Shown here: piece after piece, positions 49,893 to 58,595 of the stretch
How positions within the stretch are numbered: the stretch's first letter is position 1
Layout: the number at the start of each line of letters is the position of its first letter
Source of the DNA: Butyrivibrio sp.
Lineage (GTDB): Bacteria; Bacillota_A; Clostridia; Lachnospirales; Lachnospiraceae
Length of the DNA stretch: 64,000 nt
NCBI GenBank assembly: GCA_024690635.1
Contig: JAILOW010000095.1
Coordinates: 1-64,000 of the forward strand
Reading direction: 5' to 3'
The notes under the pieces: model-generated
Told to the model about the DNA's origin: nothing
What the model saw: the letters and a program-made list of their open reading frames with translations, nothing else
Database searches by the model: none
Position numbers and translations under genes: made by a program

Positions 49893-50651
49893 TTACCTTT
49901 CTTTTCTTAGTTCTATGCTTTCTTTTACTTTAGCGTGACGCTTTCTTTCAGCTTTAGTGGCTTCCTGCGCCAAGAGTTCTTTATATATCTTTTGGACCTT
50001 TTCAACAGAGTATACATCGGGAAGCGTCTCTATATCTTTTGCCAGATATTTTACGCCCCTGCTACCATGACCTTCTTTAACAATGGCCGTGCGTTCTCTG
50101 TTTCGCAGCATGCTAAAATACGGCGCATCTTTGCTGTTTCTTGTTATTCCGCAGTAGTCGAATTTAAAGTTCATATTGGTACATACAACGTTATATACGT
50201 TATCATATAGCGCTTCTAACATTTTTACATGCTTATAATTCTGGTTAAACGGATTCATCATGGAATCCTCAAAGGGACCGGATATTCTCCATGCAGAGTT
50301 GTATAGATTGCCCTGTAAAGTATAGGTTTTTTCCTTTCTTGACTTACACTCTACGCAGAATATGCCTTTTGTTGTTATTGCCACTACGTCTATCTCAGTT
50401 TCACGCTCGGCTGCTTCATCGTATTCGCTGTGACAAGCCATAAATCCGTCGTACTCTTCTTTTGTCATCTTATTAAAGATCACATTTCTTATAATCTTTG
50501 CCCCGAGTTCTTTTTGAAGAGCGTTGGCTACGTCTTCTTCGTACCAGTCTCCGCGCTTTTTTCTTATAAAGCTGCCAATAGCGAGCTGAAAAAGGACAAG
50601 CAGCGAATATGTTCCAAATATTATCAGTATTATTTTAAAAATAATGTTCAT
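49893..50651 (-). CDS. Membrane-anchored NERD-domain protein
   Basis: 252 residues. N-terminal membrane helix (IIFKIILIIFGTYSLLVLFQLAI), then a NERD domain (nuclease-related): EEDVANALQKELGAKIIRNVIF, ETEIDVVAITTKGIFCVECKSRK with Asp and Glu-x-Lys of the PD-(D/E)xK type. NERD proteins are presumed nucleases and are often found in plasmid and phage defence or transfer regions. No helicase domain is attached here. Complete CTGTACAG/CCCATA promoter upstream. Confidence 0.8.
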   Translation of the reverse strand: MNIIFKIILIIFGTYSLLVLFQLAIGSFIRKKRGDWYEEDVANALQKELGAKIIRNVIFNKMTKEEYDGFMACHSEYDEAAERETEIDVVAITTKGIFCVECKSRKEKTYTLQGNLYNSAWRISGPFEDSMMNPFNQNYKHVKMLEALYDNVYNVVCTNMNFKFDYCGITRNSKDAPYFSMLRNRERTAIVKEGHGSRGVKYLAKDIETLPDVYSVEKVQKIYKELLAQEATKAERKRHAKVKESIELRKER

Positions 50652-50677
50652 CTTTTAAATCACCTCTCTATATATAG

Positions 50678-50715
50678 TATGGGAGGACATGATATTATGT
50701 GTATTTTCTGTACAG
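50678..50715 (-). promoter_or_regulatory. CTGTACAG + CCCATA promoter
   Basis: CCCATACTATATATAGAG starts at 50683 and CTGTACAG is at 50708-50715; 32 nt. The box resembles that at 31806 (CATACTATATATAGA). Confidence 0.65.
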
Positions 50716-50731
50716 TATGCAATGATGCCCT

Positions 50732-50760
50732 AAAAAAAGAGGGTGCCGAAACACCCTCTT
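50732..50760 (-). terminator. Terminator of the sigma-like gene
   Basis: AAGAGGGTG/CACCCTCTT hairpin followed by TTTTT on the minus strand. Confidence 0.85.
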
Positions 50761-50778
50761 TAAAGTTTTTCCCACTGC

Positions 50779-51735
50779 TTAAGACGCTTCATCAAAATCG
50801 CCATTGTTAAATGCGTTGAAAAGGTCTTCATCAGCAGCCTGAGTGCTGTTGTCGCACTCTTTGACGATCTGCTCACGGACAGGCGCGTAGTTGCGTATCC
50901 TTGAATCGTTTCCAAGCACCAGTCTGATACGGCTCTTACGTCTCTCGATGTAGATGCCGTTGAACTTGGTCTTGGTAGCAACTTCGTCGTCGCCGAAGCT
51001 TTCCCTGCGCTCTGCGGGAGTCATCTTGGTAAGCTTTCTGACAATCGTTGTAGTAGATACAGGCTCGCCGGACATGAATGTTTCCTGTGCGAGGAACATA
51101 TCAAAGCTTGTCAGATTGTCCTGCATGGCACCATGTACATTATCATGCAGCTCTTTCTGCAGAACGATTGTAACAGGATCAGCGCCTGTTCCGCCAAGAT
51201 TGTGATTCTCGGAGACTGCTTCGAAGGAATTAGTGATTGTTGAATCATACTTCATTGCCTTCTTAACTGTCTCAAGAGACTCACCTGTGTACTGAGCAAG
51301 GATCTCAGGGTGTCCCATAAAATCGCTATAGGACGCCTTGCCAAGTTCGCGAGCTGCAGTATTGAGCTTTCTTGCGATCTTGGTGTAATACTCTGTTGTG
51401 CCCTCGCCCTTCTGAGCGCCTTTAATGCCGTCCTTTTTGTTTCCTCTCATGCCTTCAATAATGTAAGGCAGGAAGTAGGTTGCAGGAGTTGCCTTCTTTG
51501 CGTCGTACAAAGGAAGGACCTTTAACACTGCGAGCGCTGCGAGCTGGTGAAGATCATCGTATTCAGCATATGCTGTAAGATGATTTTCTTTAATGCAATA
51601 GCTCACAAGGTTGTAAAGGAAGTTCAGAATGAACATAGCCCATTCATCACCTGTGATCTCGCCAGTTTTATACTTCTCCTGCATTGCGATAACTTCTGAG
51701 TTATCCTTGGAATAATCCATCGCATATTCAGCCAT
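50779..51735 (-). CDS. Divergent sigma-70-family-like transcription factor
   Basis: 318 residues. The region AEYDDLHQLAALAVLKVLPLYDAKKATPATYFLPYIIEGMR (about 61-100) has the order and spacing of sigma-70 region 2 (DLxQxAxLALLKAxxxYDxxKxxxFxTY...). A possible region 3/4-like helix pair follows (SDFMGHPEILAQYTGESLETVKKAM). The DNA-binding end is not convincing, and the rest is lineage-specific. I infer an alternative sigma factor of the element that could recognise the CCCATA boxes; this is not shown. Coupled to a small upstream frame. Ribosome site AAGGAGG. Confidence 0.55.
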   Translation of the reverse strand: MAEYAMDYSKDNSEVIAMQEKYKTGEITGDEWAMFILNFLYNLVSYCIKENHLTAYAEYDDLHQLAALAVLKVLPLYDAKKATPATYFLPYIIEGMRGNKKDGIKGAQKGEGTTEYYTKIARKLNTAARELGKASYSDFMGHPEILAQYTGESLETVKKAMKYDSTITNSFEAVSENHNLGGTGADPVTIVLQKELHDNVHGAMQDNLTSFDMFLAQETFMSGEPVSTTTIVRKLTKMTPAERRESFGDDEVATKTKFNGIYIERRKSRIRLVLGNDSRIRNYAPVREQIVKECDNSTQAADEDLFNAFNNGDFDEAS

Positions 51736-51886
51736 TTGTTTTCCTCCTTAACAGCTGTGGTGCGACAGAATGGACTGTGGATAGCGCCTCTAATGTTCGC
51801 TTCACCTCCCTGATGTCTTTGGGACGCTCATGGGGTGAAGTATTATAGAGGTCACATACCCTCCTGTTAGATGGGGTGGGAGTCAT
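51728..51886 (-). CDS. Small upstream frame coupled to the sigma-like gene
   Basis: 52 residues, too short to be noticed easily: starts MTPTPSNRRVCDLYNTS with AGGAGG 8 nt upstream and stops inside the first codons of the sigma-like gene (overlap ATGGCTGA). Basic and polar. The good ribosome site and overlap suggest it is translated, either as a leader controlling the sigma-like gene or as a small partner, possibly an anti-sigma-type regulator. Confidence 0.55.
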   Translation of the reverse strand: MTPTPSNRRVCDLYNTSPHERPKDIREVKRTLEALSTVHSVAPQLLRRKTNG

Positions 51887-51928
51887 CTCTTGGTCCTCCT
51901 GTCTGCTAGTTTAATATTACATTAGAAG

Positions 51929-51934
51929 TATGGG
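51929..51934 (-). promoter_or_regulatory. Promoter box of the sigma-like unit
   Basis: CTCCCATACTTCTAATGTAA on the minus strand; no CTGTACAG at 32 nt. If the sigma factor reads such boxes, it would drive its own gene. Confidence 0.45.
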
Positions 51935-52366
51935 AGAACCTAAGGCCGACTCTAAAACTGTTAGACGTGTGCCTTCTGTTGCGGTTGGCAACTATCTTCT
52001 GCGTAATAATTGCCGATTGCTTGTTACACTAACCAATAACAATTATACACATGTTTAACAAAAAAACAAGTGTCTATGATTGATGTATTTTATTAAGATT
52101 TTTTAGACTAATTTTATATCTTGTTTATAGTCGTGAAAACGCACAATGATAGGTATTTACCGATATTCCGCGCCTTTTTATTTCATTGTTATGCCCTTTA
52201 TTCTGTAATTTTATTTCTGGTTTTTTGTCAATTTTGTGGCTTTTTGTTTGTTTTTAGAAAGCATAAAACAAACATTTATTAGTACAACTGTTCGACTTTT
52301 TGAGCCATAAACGTAATACCGCGCGCCATGTCTTAATTCACATACATTCGTCGTATTTTGGGCATA
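51935..52366. other. AT-rich noncoding stretch with one DnaA box
   Basis: About 430 nt without a gene, unusual here. Strongly T-rich on the + strand. It contains TTATACACA (52043-52051), a perfect match to the TTATNCACA DnaA-box consensus, and several T runs. A replication origin or a long regulatory region is possible; no iterons were found. Confidence 0.35.
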
Positions 52367-52400
52367 ATAAAACCCCTGTATTTTGCAATACAGAGGTCTT
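52367..52400 (-). terminator. Terminator of the SbcC-like gene
   Basis: CCTCTGTATT/AATACAGGGG hairpin followed by TTTTATT on the minus strand. Confidence 0.75.
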
Positions 52401-52411
52401 ATTTTTAGGAT

Positions 52412-54238
52412 TTAGGCTGCAGATACCTCGCCCTTTACGATATCAACAATAGGAATACTGTGAGCTTTTATAGCATCAACAGACTCCTTGTGGTCTACAG
52501 CAGCAAATACGACATGGTCATATTCGCTCTGGTATGCCTGGATGATATCAAGAAGAGCATTAAAGTTCTCTGCGTCCATTACGGACAGCTCGTCAATGAA
52601 AAGGATACGAGTTCCGGAGAGGGAGTTGAGCATGTCCATGATCATGAACAGCATATATGCCTTCTCGCCACCTGAAAGGTTTTCGTAAGGAAGCATGCCG
52701 TTGCCAGTATCCATAAGGATCCTGATACCGTCCTCGGGGATAATTGAGAACGATACATCGCTTCTTATTTTCTTGGAACGCTCATTGATAAGCTCCTCAA
52801 AGACTTTTACATACTTGGCGATGATGGCAACTCTCACACAGCCCTTTTCACCGAATGCCTTTATGAGGTACTCTGCGGTCTCAAGCTCCTCGCTCATAAC
52901 GGCGATGTTCGACAGGATGGTAACGCCCTGCTCGTACTCCTCGATGAGAGAGAGAAGCTTCTTGCAGTTTGCAAGCTCTTCTTCTACACCTGCATCATCA
53001 GGAATATCCATCTCGGGCTTTTCGGGGATCTCGACTTTGTTGTCTTCAATCTCCTTGATGCGTCTTGCCAGATCGACCTTTCTCTCATACATGTCTTTTG
53101 AACGATTGTATGACTCGATCTCCTTATGGACATCAGACAAAGCTTCTTCGGTCTTCTTGACCTCAGCATCAAGAGCTTTGATACCCTCTTTGGTAGCCTC
53201 AATGGATTCTGAAATCTCCTCTTTAGCCACGCTTTTGTCGGTGTGGCATGTGATAAGGGGAGAGATCGGACAGATGGGCTTTTCAAGTGCTGTAAGCGTT
53301 ACTTCAAGCTGCTTTAAAGCACTTGTCATGCCTGCGTACTGAACGTTCTGGTTGCGCCTTGATTCTTCAATCTTTGCAACTTTTTCAGTAAGAGCATCCT
53401 TGACGGCAGGATTGGGACGCTCGGCAGAGATAGATGCGTATTCAGCCTTTAATGAGCTGATTATCTCTTCCTGCTTCTTGGCGTTTTCCATCGCTGCCTG
53501 ATATGCCTTCTTTTTTACCTCAAGGACCTCACGCTTGTTCATGACCTCTGTATAGAGGGCAATCTTTTCTTCAACTTCTGACTTGACCGCTGCTTTCTCC
53601 TTGGGCTTAGTCTCATAGAGCGCCTTTTTCTCGGCGATACGAGCTTTAAGGTCCTTGCGGGAGCTTTTGAGCATGTCAAGGAAGTTGTCGATATCTGCCA
53701 TATCGATGTCCTCAGCAGGAAGGTTTGCGTCGATGCAATCCAGTATCTGAGGATTGGTCTTATCAAGGTTATCAACGATAAACTTGATATCAATCTTCTC
53801 AGGGATGTAATCCAAGATAAACTTGGAAAATTCCTGAGGCTTCATGTTTGCGACCACCTCTGCTGATGAGAGCACCTTTACCTTGTCAATGGGAATACCG
53901 CAAACATCCTCAATCTTTTCGTTGAGCTTGGCTGCAGTAGTCTTGACTCCGTCTACCATGAACTTAGACGGCTTAGTGCGATGCTTCGACCTTGAAAATA
54001 CAATGTCGGAGCCATCAGCGGGATCCGTGAGGGTTATTGCAACCATTGCCTCGTCCGCATCATTGTTAATGATACTTCCGTCCGGCTCCTCACCTGCAAG
54101 GGCATAGCGAATGGCATTTAGTATGGATGTCTTACCGATGCCGTTCTTACCTACAAGGGCTGCAATCTTGGGGATATTGAAATCAACTGACCCCTTGTAG
54201 CCCATGAAGTTGACTACACGTAAGTGCTTTATAACCAT
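52412..54238 (-). CDS. Rad50/SbcC-like SMC ATPase
   Basis: 608 residues from ATG 54238 (AAAGGAGGAACCAG). Walker A AALVGKNGIGKTSILNAIRYAL (about 28-45), long antiparallel coiled coil (about 190-490), signature ENLSGGEKAYMLF (about 525), Walker B TRILFIDELSVMDAENF. At the middle of the coil there is CPISPLITCHTDK, a CxxxxxxxC site that could form a zinc hook like Rad50. Much smaller than SbcC, of the type found in phage gp46-like and plasmid repair. No SbcD-like nuclease is adjacent. Confidence 0.88.
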   Translation of the reverse strand: MVIKHLRVVNFMGYKGSVDFNIPKIAALVGKNGIGKTSILNAIRYALAGEEPDGSIINNDADEAMVAITLTDPADGSDIVFSRSKHRTKPSKFMVDGVKTTAAKLNEKIEDVCGIPIDKVKVLSSAEVVANMKPQEFSKFILDYIPEKIDIKFIVDNLDKTNPQILDCIDANLPAEDIDMADIDNFLDMLKSSRKDLKARIAEKKALYETKPKEKAAVKSEVEEKIALYTEVMNKREVLEVKKKAYQAAMENAKKQEEIISSLKAEYASISAERPNPAVKDALTEKVAKIEESRRNQNVQYAGMTSALKQLEVTLTALEKPICPISPLITCHTDKSVAKEEISESIEATKEGIKALDAEVKKTEEALSDVHKEIESYNRSKDMYERKVDLARRIKEIEDNKVEIPEKPEMDIPDDAGVEEELANCKKLLSLIEEYEQGVTILSNIAVMSEELETAEYLIKAFGEKGCVRVAIIAKYVKVFEELINERSKKIRSDVSFSIIPEDGIRILMDTGNGMLPYENLSGGEKAYMLFMIMDMLNSLSGTRILFIDELSVMDAENFNALLDIIQAYQSEYDHVVFAAVDHKESVDAIKAHSIPIVDIVKGEVSAA

Positions 54239-54281
54239 AACTGGTTCCTCCTTTTTCCTAATACTCCATTTCCAATTTTTA

Positions 54282-54300
54282 GTAACATAATAAATATGGT
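54282..54300 (-). promoter_or_regulatory. Promoter box of the SbcC-like gene
   Basis: ACCATATTTATTATGTTACT on the minus strand; no CTGTACAG beside it. Confidence 0.4.
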
Positions 54301-54342
54301 AAACATGAAAGAATATAATAATCATTTTGATATTTGGGGCAA

Positions 54343-54372
54343 AGAAAAAGAGCCAGCACATAGCTGACTCTA
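54343..54372 (-). terminator. Terminator of the TM2-exonuclease gene
   Basis: AGAGTCAGC/GCTGGCTCT hairpin followed by TTTTTC on the minus strand. Confidence 0.75.
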
Positions 54373-54384
54373 AATATCTTTTTA

Positions 54385-55224
54385 TTATGTTCTTTGAAGC
54401 AGTGTCATAAGTATTGCTCCGCACATCTTGCAGTCTGCAAGAGCGTTATGTGCGTTTTCGGTACTTATTCTTAAGTGTTTTGCCACCGTGACCTGCTTAT
54501 AATTCTTTAGTTCTGAAATGTTTCTTCTTGCATAGCTGAGGGCGTCAAAATATCTTACATTTCCTTCAAATCCGCATCTTTCCATCGCATTTTTGATAAA
54601 TTTAAAATCGAATGGAGCGTTATAGGCCACAAAAAGTGTCTTTCCCTGGATCGCATCACCTGCAAACTCTCTAAAAGCTTCCATTGCACTTTTTTCGGAC
54701 GGAGCGTCCTTTATCATGGAATTAGTGATCCCATTGATAGCAGTTGCCTCAGCAGGGATCGTGACCGGTTGATTGATAAGAGTATAAAAAGTCTTTGTCG
54801 GTTCTCCGTTTTCATAAAGAATAGCGGCTATCGAGAGTATTCTGTCATAGTTAGGGTTAAGACCTGTTGTCTCGGTATCTACAACTATAAACCGTTCATT
54901 TAACTGCTTTATATTTTTTGGAGTATCTTTGGTTGAATGTGTTTCGAACTCAGGGCCATCTGTTACGGCCCTTGTCTCTGTCAAAGGAGCAACATAGTTT
55001 CGAGGATATGGCTGAACATCTTTTGTGCTTGCGATGTACACATTATGACCCGTATTGCTATTTTGCTTACTAAATTCCACAATGGCAAATATTACATCAA
55101 TAAGCCATCCTACACCACATATACCAAAGGTTAATAAGTAGATGACGCCTGCCACGGGCTGCTTTTTATAAAATCTGTATCCACCTGCCCATCCTAGAAA
55201 TATTGCTAAGAGTAATCCTGTCAT
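54385..55224 (-). CDS. TM2-domain/DnaQ-like exonuclease fusion
   Basis: 279 residues. Residues 1-55 are a TM2 domain (LLLAIFLGWAGGYRFYKKQPVAG, then ICGVGWLIDVIFAIVEF), two membrane helices with the typical GGYRFY turn. From about 105 a DEDDh exonuclease follows: FIVVDTETTGLNPNYDRIL, FVAYNAPFDFKFIKNAM and ENAHNALADCKMCGAIL with catalytic His and Asp. A membrane-tethered exonuclease is unusual; it might trim DNA entering during conjugation or injection. Confidence 0.85.
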   Translation of the reverse strand: MTGLLLAIFLGWAGGYRFYKKQPVAGVIYLLTFGICGVGWLIDVIFAIVEFSKQNSNTGHNVYIASTKDVQPYPRNYVAPLTETRAVTDGPEFETHSTKDTPKNIKQLNERFIVVDTETTGLNPNYDRILSIAAILYENGEPTKTFYTLINQPVTIPAEATAINGITNSMIKDAPSEKSAMEAFREFAGDAIQGKTLFVAYNAPFDFKFIKNAMERCGFEGNVRYFDALSYARRNISELKNYKQVTVAKHLRISTENAHNALADCKMCGAILMTLLQRT

Positions 55225-55265
55225 TTGTATTCTCCTGTAATATATGATCTAACTGTTATAGTATA

Positions 55266-56681
55266 CTATTTCTTTGCTTTATAATGGAGCTTTATGTTAC
55301 TTAAATCTTCCATATCAAGCTCTATCTGGTTCTTTATTCTCTTGTTTACAAAGTTCTTTTTTTCCTCATCAGTCATGGCTATCCTTGTTTTTGCAAGAGC
55401 ATCTTCAAAGACTTTTATCATATCAAGGGAAAGCGTTTCTTTTATGGTCTTTGCGATATCTTTCTGCAGAGCGTCATGTTTGATATCAAGAGCGTTTCCT
55501 GCATAAAAGTCATCAAGATAGCAATATCTTAAGCCGTGAGCAGACAGGGCGGTCTTTAAAGCACTGGAACAACTGTCCCTTTCTACCATTACAAAGAAGT
55601 TGGCTTCAGGGATTTCCTCTATAAGCCCCCAATAATCAGAGTCGCTTGATACAAGGACAAAAGAGTCAATGTTGTTAGAATAAAACTCCTTGCTTATCCT
55701 TGTTGCCACTTTAATGTCCGTGAGGGACTTATTGTCTTTAATCCTCTCAATGAGAATATACTCAACCGGAATATCGACATAGGAACTAAGTATTTCCCAC
55801 GCAGATGCAGCGTGAATATCGTCAAAGAGGATGAGCTTGTCTATCTTTGACATCTTGTCCGCATCAAGGTTTTTTATGGCTGCGCAGAGCCTGTATGGAT
55901 CTGAATTTTCACAGTCTACTACAACAACACATCTATTACTGTTTTCAATAAAGGCATATATGTCTTCTTTGGTTTTACTGCTTGCGTCACATACAAGGTT
56001 TAAATCTTTAAACTCTTCACCGTGCCACTTGTACAGAAGTGTGATGAACTTCTTATCACTTATAAGGATGTTCCCTTCGTCTTCAACAGGCCAGTTCATA
56101 TACTGCTTATAAGGGTACAACTTGGTGTTTTCGTAGAATAAACTTGCAGCGTCTTTAGTGCCCTGCGCTGAAAGCCCGTTAGGCATGATATAGATGTTTG
56201 ACAGATAATCCCATTTAATCCATTCGGGGAATAGATCCTTGCAGTTATTTATCCTGTTTTGAATATTCCTATTGAGATTTATCATGTAAGGCGTTGGGTC
56301 TTTTAGATTGGAATATATATCTGTAATCCCTTCATGATAAAGATAGTCCATAAGGTCTTGTGGCATGAGGTCTGGCATATTCATTATGCTGACCTGGTCA
56401 TATTTGATCGCATCAAGGACCTTTTTAAAATTATGCATCAGAGATGAGCGCAGTTTACATAGGCACCTTATTATCTTAGCTCTTTTGTCATTTTCCAGTT
56501 TTTCAAATTCGTCAATCAAAAAAGAGCCTGCACTGGTCTCAAAAAATCGCTTGTTTACGCCAAGCAGATATGCCACTTTTGATACTATTTCATACTGCCC
56601 GGTTCTAAACATTGACGGCTCGTTATTTGATGGTATTTCATTTAGTGCAGCCGCCAGGGCTTCATTGATATTACTGTCCAT
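55266..56681 (-). CDS. NYN-domain protein (possible ribonuclease)
   Basis: 471 residues. The N-terminal half is helical and unrecognised. From about 255 the NYN/PIN-like fold: VVVVDCENSDPYRLCAAIKNL (first Asp), LILFDDIHAASAWEIL, KVATRISKEFY and FVLVSSDSDYWGLIEEIP with the SDxD(Y/F) motif. NYN domains cut RNA in many systems including phage defence. The C-terminal 80 residues are helical and Lys-rich. Preceded by a 61-residue gene, 17 nt upstream. Confidence 0.75.
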   Translation of the reverse strand: MDSNINEALAAALNEIPSNNEPSMFRTGQYEIVSKVAYLLGVNKRFFETSAGSFLIDEFEKLENDKRAKIIRCLCKLRSSLMHNFKKVLDAIKYDQVSIMNMPDLMPQDLMDYLYHEGITDIYSNLKDPTPYMINLNRNIQNRINNCKDLFPEWIKWDYLSNIYIMPNGLSAQGTKDAASLFYENTKLYPYKQYMNWPVEDEGNILISDKKFITLLYKWHGEEFKDLNLVCDASSKTKEDIYAFIENSNRCVVVVDCENSDPYRLCAAIKNLDADKMSKIDKLILFDDIHAASAWEILSSYVDIPVEYILIERIKDNKSLTDIKVATRISKEFYSNNIDSFVLVSSDSDYWGLIEEIPEANFFVMVERDSCSSALKTALSAHGLRYCYLDDFYAGNALDIKHDALQKDIAKTIKETLSLDMIKVFEDALAKTRIAMTDEEKKNFVNKRIKNQIELDMEDLSNIKLHYKAKK

Positions 56682-56698
56682 ACTTTTTGCCTCCTGTT

Positions 56699-56884
56699 TT
56701 ATCTGTCTATATTGCTGCGCATGAGCATGGCGTGGGCTTCGCCGTAGTTTTTTGTAGTAAGAACGACGTGTTTTTTGGCATCATATACTTTGATGTCAAT
56801 AAACTTAGACGTTGCCTTATCGTATCGATATACCATCTTTGCCTTACCGTAGCTCTCTGCTGTATCGGTGTGATATTGTCTCAT
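56699..56884 (-). CDS. Small hypothetical protein
   Basis: 61 residues, GGAGG ribosome site, beta-rich (KMVYRYDKATSKFIDIKVYD). First gene of the unit with the NYN protein; a regulator or antidote is possible from position alone. Upstream the mRNA contains a 26-residue frame (57039-56959) without clear ribosome site. Confidence 0.65.
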   Translation of the reverse strand: MRQYHTDTAESYGKAKMVYRYDKATSKFIDIKVYDAKKHVVLTTKNYGEAHAMLMRSNIDR

Positions 56885-57054
56885 TTGTCTGCCTCCAACT
56901 GTTGATTGCTAGTGTTGTTACTCCTTAGCAGTCCTCAAAACAACAATCTTATGTTTGGGATACAAAATCTAATAGCGTATCGACACACCCCCATATCTCC
57001 ACATGTAATGGGGTCTCCGTCATCGTCATAAACAATTAACGATTTCACTTAAAA

Positions 57055-57092
57055 GATGGGATATTGAAATGACTTATTGAATTTCTGTACAG
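57055..57092 (-). promoter_or_regulatory. CTGTACAG + CCCATC promoter
   Basis: CCCATCTTTTAAGTGAAATC starts at 57060 and CTGTACAG is at 57085-57092 on the minus strand; 32 nt. Confidence 0.6.
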
Positions 57093-57234
57093 TCAAAACA
57101 GGAAATGTGCAATTAGCAGAATAACTCTTGGTAATAGAATCAAACTGCTGTATAGAATATGTTTTTTGTCATTCAACCTGTGGCTTAGTATTTCAATCGT
57201 AAATTTTGCGATTGTTTTACGGTTTTTACGCATG

Positions 57235-57269
57235 AAAGAAGCGCCCACCCAGATGGGTGAACGCTCTTT
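57235..57269 (-). terminator. Terminator behind the Rpn-like remnant
   Basis: GAGCGTTCACCC/GGGTGGGCGCTTC hairpin followed by TTTC on the minus strand. The region between it and 57092 holds no recognisable gene. Confidence 0.6.
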
Positions 57270-57288
57270 GGGTATTCAAATTCTTTTG

Positions 57289-57549
57289 TTAAACAAGTGC
57301 CTCATTTGCCGAAAGGAGCTTTTTTGCGTTTTTATAAGCTTTAAGAGTTCGTTTCAGGGCCTTACAAGCCTGTTTTTCTGTCATGCCACCTGTTTCCATC
57401 AAATTTTCAATATCTTCGACAATGGCAAGCGCCTTTTGAAAATCTGCTTTTTCCTTGGCATACTCTTCGACTATTTGGCACATACGATTCACTCCTTTCT
57501 CAGTTTCTTTGAAGTATCTGACGTGCTCTGCTAATTCCTTGTAATACAT
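57289..57549 (-). CDS. Small protein, possible remnant of an Rpn-type nuclease
   Basis: 86 residues. The text MYYKELAEHVRYFKETEKG then MCQIVEEYAKEKADF is what I would expect in the C-terminal half of Rpn/PD-(D/E)xK transposase-like proteins of Lachnospiraceae; the N-terminal nuclease domain is missing. It has its own ATG but no strong ribosome site, so it may be a fragment. Confidence 0.45.
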   Translation of the reverse strand: MYYKELAEHVRYFKETEKGVNRMCQIVEEYAKEKADFQKALAIVEDIENLMETGGMTEKQACKALKRTLKAYKNAKKLLSANEALV

Positions 57550-57595
57550 ATCTTTAACTTCTGTACAGTTAAAGTCATGTTATGGTTTATATTTT

Positions 57596-58357
57596 TCACC
57601 GTTTATCGCCATGAGAAATGTCATGTGATGCAACTTTTGAATACTGATTGGTGCTAAGAGAGTGGTAGACTTCATTTAATATCGTTCCATCTGCAATGTT
57701 TTTGTCATCAAACTGCCTTAGTATGAGGTCTTTATACAGATGGTCGCCATTCTTTGTTGCCTGGAGCCGCGCCGTATTATATACCTCTTTCAGTTCTTTT
57801 AATTCTTCGTGTTTTTGGGCGGCCTGCCCTAAGATATATTTATCTTCTTTAGGGCTTTTGGCCCCGTGCCATTTAAACTTATACTCAAAGAAGTTTTTTA
57901 AGTCCTGCTCTTCTTTGTGTTCAGCCGATCTTATATGTACAAGCTGTTGCCCCCATGTCTTTGCAAGTTTCGTGGTCTTTTCGAAGTCTTTGGCGCTTTG
58001 TATGGGCGCGTGCTGCGTATAATCGCAAAGTCTTTTAATATCCCGTATCTCGACGTGATCTATACTTAAGTATGAGATATCTTTATTTATCTCAAACCCG
58101 TTTTTTTGTTCGTTGGCCGTAACAATGCCTAAGAAGACATCTTCATTAGTGATAAGGACGGATAATATGCGGTCTATGCTCCCGTTTGCCCCTTTTGATA
58201 TGGGAATACCGTCAAGTCTAAATTCATCCTGACTTGTTATACCGCTCTGGGCTTTTTCTTTAAGCTCATTAAGGAGCAGGTTCCAGTCGTGGACTATGTC
58301 TTCCTGCTCCTTGGTTTCACACTTAATATTTAAATGACAGCACCTTACAATACCCAT
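57596..58357 (-). CDS. Hypothetical protein
   Basis: 253 residues, AGGAGC ribosome site. The beginning (GIVRCCHLNIKCETKEQEDIV) and middle (RILSVLITNEDVFLGIVTANE) look alpha/beta, and the C-terminal half is helical and charged. No family recognised. Third gene of the RecD unit, 1 nt after the preceding gene. Confidence 0.65.
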   Translation of the reverse strand: MGIVRCCHLNIKCETKEQEDIVHDWNLLLNELKEKAQSGITSQDEFRLDGIPISKGANGSIDRILSVLITNEDVFLGIVTANEQKNGFEINKDISYLSIDHVEIRDIKRLCDYTQHAPIQSAKDFEKTTKLAKTWGQQLVHIRSAEHKEEQDLKNFFEYKFKWHGAKSPKEDKYILGQAAQKHEELKELKEVYNTARLQATKNGDHLYKDLILRQFDDKNIADGTILNEVYHSLSTNQYSKVASHDISHGDKR

Positions 58358-58358
58358 A

Positions 58359-58580
58359 TCAGCTCCTAAAGCGTATTTCCACGTCTAAAAACTCGTCTAT
58401 GATCTTAGATATAAGAGCAACATCTGTCTTGACGCGCTCTGCATCTTTAGGGTTATCCTTTACATGGTTTCTTACATACATATCCACGTCTTCGTCGTTT
58501 AAAGGACGGCCTGTGAGCTCTTTGTACTTTTGAAGCTTGTTTTCATTAAGTCGTGGAAACATACCGTTATACTGAATCAT
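58359..58580 (-). CDS. Small hypothetical protein
   Basis: 73 residues, helical, with LTGRPLNDEDVDMYVRNHVKDN. Lies 15 nt behind the RecD-like gene and directly before the 253-residue protein. Function not recognised. Confidence 0.65.
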   Translation of the reverse strand: MIQYNGMFPRLNENKLQKYKELTGRPLNDEDVDMYVRNHVKDNPKDAERVKTDVALISKIIDEFLDVEIRFRS

Positions 58581-58595
58581 AAGTGCTCCTTTCTG

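Noticed and set aside
56959..57048. Short frames (26 and 37 residues) upstream of the 61-residue gene.
   Set aside because: The longer one starts inside the promoter box, the shorter one has no ribosome site.
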